A program made the position numbers and the translations under genes. A DNA stretch of 46,434 nucleotides. Origin: Gymnopilus junonius (taxonomy: Eukaryota > Basidiomycota > Agaricomycetes > Agaricales > Galerinaceae). The stretch covers positions 1 through 46,434 of the forward strand of contig JADNYJ010000264.1 in assembly GCA_015501075.1 (NCBI GenBank), read 5' to 3'. The notes under the pieces were generated by a model, which did not search any database, was not told the DNA's origin, and saw only the letters and a program-made list of their open reading frames with translations. Below are positions 45,793-46,434 of the stretch, in pieces. The first letter of the stretch is position 1, and every line of letters starts with the position of its first letter.

Positions 45793-46434
45793 ATGTCTTA
45801 CTGCATCATCCACAACTTGACGTCGCTTAACATGCTTCTGAGTGCGGAGGATGCCTCGAAAGAACTTGCGACGGAGCTTGTCCTGGCCGACATCACCCAA
45901 GAACAGCTTTTCGGCGAGTTCGCTGACCTGTGGAAGAACTATCCAGAAGTTTCGAATTTCGGGGTATGGCTTGTCCACGGCCTTGCTAGCGGTCTTCAGC
46001 CTGGAGAGCGCATGGTTAGTCGCACGGAGACAGACGACGATTGGACTTCCGCCTTGATCACCCAGCCGACGTCCATTGTCAACACCGCCCAGTGGCCCCT
46101 CCTGTTCGCGCTTATCGCTGGATGGCGGATGGAAGGGAGATTGCGTATCATGCTGACAACATGGGTTCAAGCGACCTTCCGATACATTCTTCCAAGACTT
46201 TCAAGAAATCCTCAGGAAGTACAACATCACCACCCTTGGCGTTGGTCCCGATCCCATGGCCGACCCCCTCCCAGACGGCAAGGTGTATCTGACGAGACGC
46301 ATCGGTGATTTCAGGTGGAAGACCACCATTGAGGAGATGCCGCCTGGTGCTATCGAGACCAGGTGGGGGGTTAGTGAGCAGACGATGCTAAGCAACGGCC
46401 AGATCCAAGCCGTTGCTGGTACATGCCGATGCTG
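45793..46434 (+). CDS. Hypothetical protein, partial at window end, apparent frameshifts
   Basis: Starts at MSYCIIHNLTSLNMLLSAED and runs off the window. The first third (ELATELVLADITQEQLFGEF, EVSNFGVWLVHGLASGLQPG) recalls a common uncharacterised agaric protein in which FGV-x-LLHRH precedes a glycine-rich turn. Good coding sequence then appears in other frames: AYRWMADGREIAYHADNMGS after a one-base shift near 46092, and QEILRKYNITTLGVGPDP to WKTTIEEMPPGAIETRWGV after another near 46200. Both shifts have the same sign (one base missing). Either the copy is decaying or the sequence carries deletions here. Function unknown. Confidence 0.5.

Overview
The window is nuclear DNA of a mushroom-forming basidiomycete (Agaricomycetes, probably a wood- or litter-decaying agaric). 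The evidence is dense 45-70 nt GT-AG introns, a class II heme peroxidase, a CE15 glucuronoyl esterase with a fungal cellulose-binding domain, two DUF6699-type proteins, a Ctr copper transporter, a basidiomycete-type F-box protein and a Plavaka DNA transposon. There is no bacterial operon logic; most genes are single units with their own TATA boxes.

Layout. Positions 1-2.0 kb hold no recognisable gene. A 13-exon secreted peroxidase lies at 2.06-3.80 kb, followed by a 212-bp MITE with TTA target duplications (4.12-4.33 kb). Two disordered hypothetical proteins (5.09-5.60 and 5.93-6.80 kb) and a DUF6699 protein (7.95-9.21 kb) come next. A broken SRPK-like kinase (10.1-11.3 kb), a second DUF6699 protein with a frameshift (12.46-13.71 kb), two paralogous secreted proteins with one shared intron position (13.9-14.9 and 18.6-19.6 kb) and a decayed multi-pass membrane protein between them (16.3-17.4 kb) fill the next part. 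The CE15 esterase is at 21.1-22.6 kb.

The most striking object is at 24415-32367: a 7,953-bp Plavaka-type transposon. It has 16-bp perfect terminal inverted repeats and a 2-bp TT duplication. Its 9-exon transposase is uninterrupted (about 1,013 aa), and two companion genes lie inside the repeats. It sits inside the F-box motif of an F-box gene: joining the flanks at a single TT restores the reading frame exactly (left part 24387-24414, right part from 32370). The intact transposase and matching repeats suggest a young insertion.

Downstream lie a ferric/cupric reductase (34.3-36.6 kb) and a Ctr copper transporter (36.95-37.63 kb) on the same strand. These are the two components expected for reductive copper uptake. 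A cytochrome P450 follows (39.4-41.5 kb) with a foldback sequence in its upstream region, then a DUF4436-like membrane protein, a cysteine-rich probably GPI-anchored surface protein and a partial gene with apparent frameshifts running off the end. Peroxidase and CE15 esterase fit lignocellulose attack. Several genes carry single-base frame breaks, which may be real decay or assembly error; reads are needed to decide.
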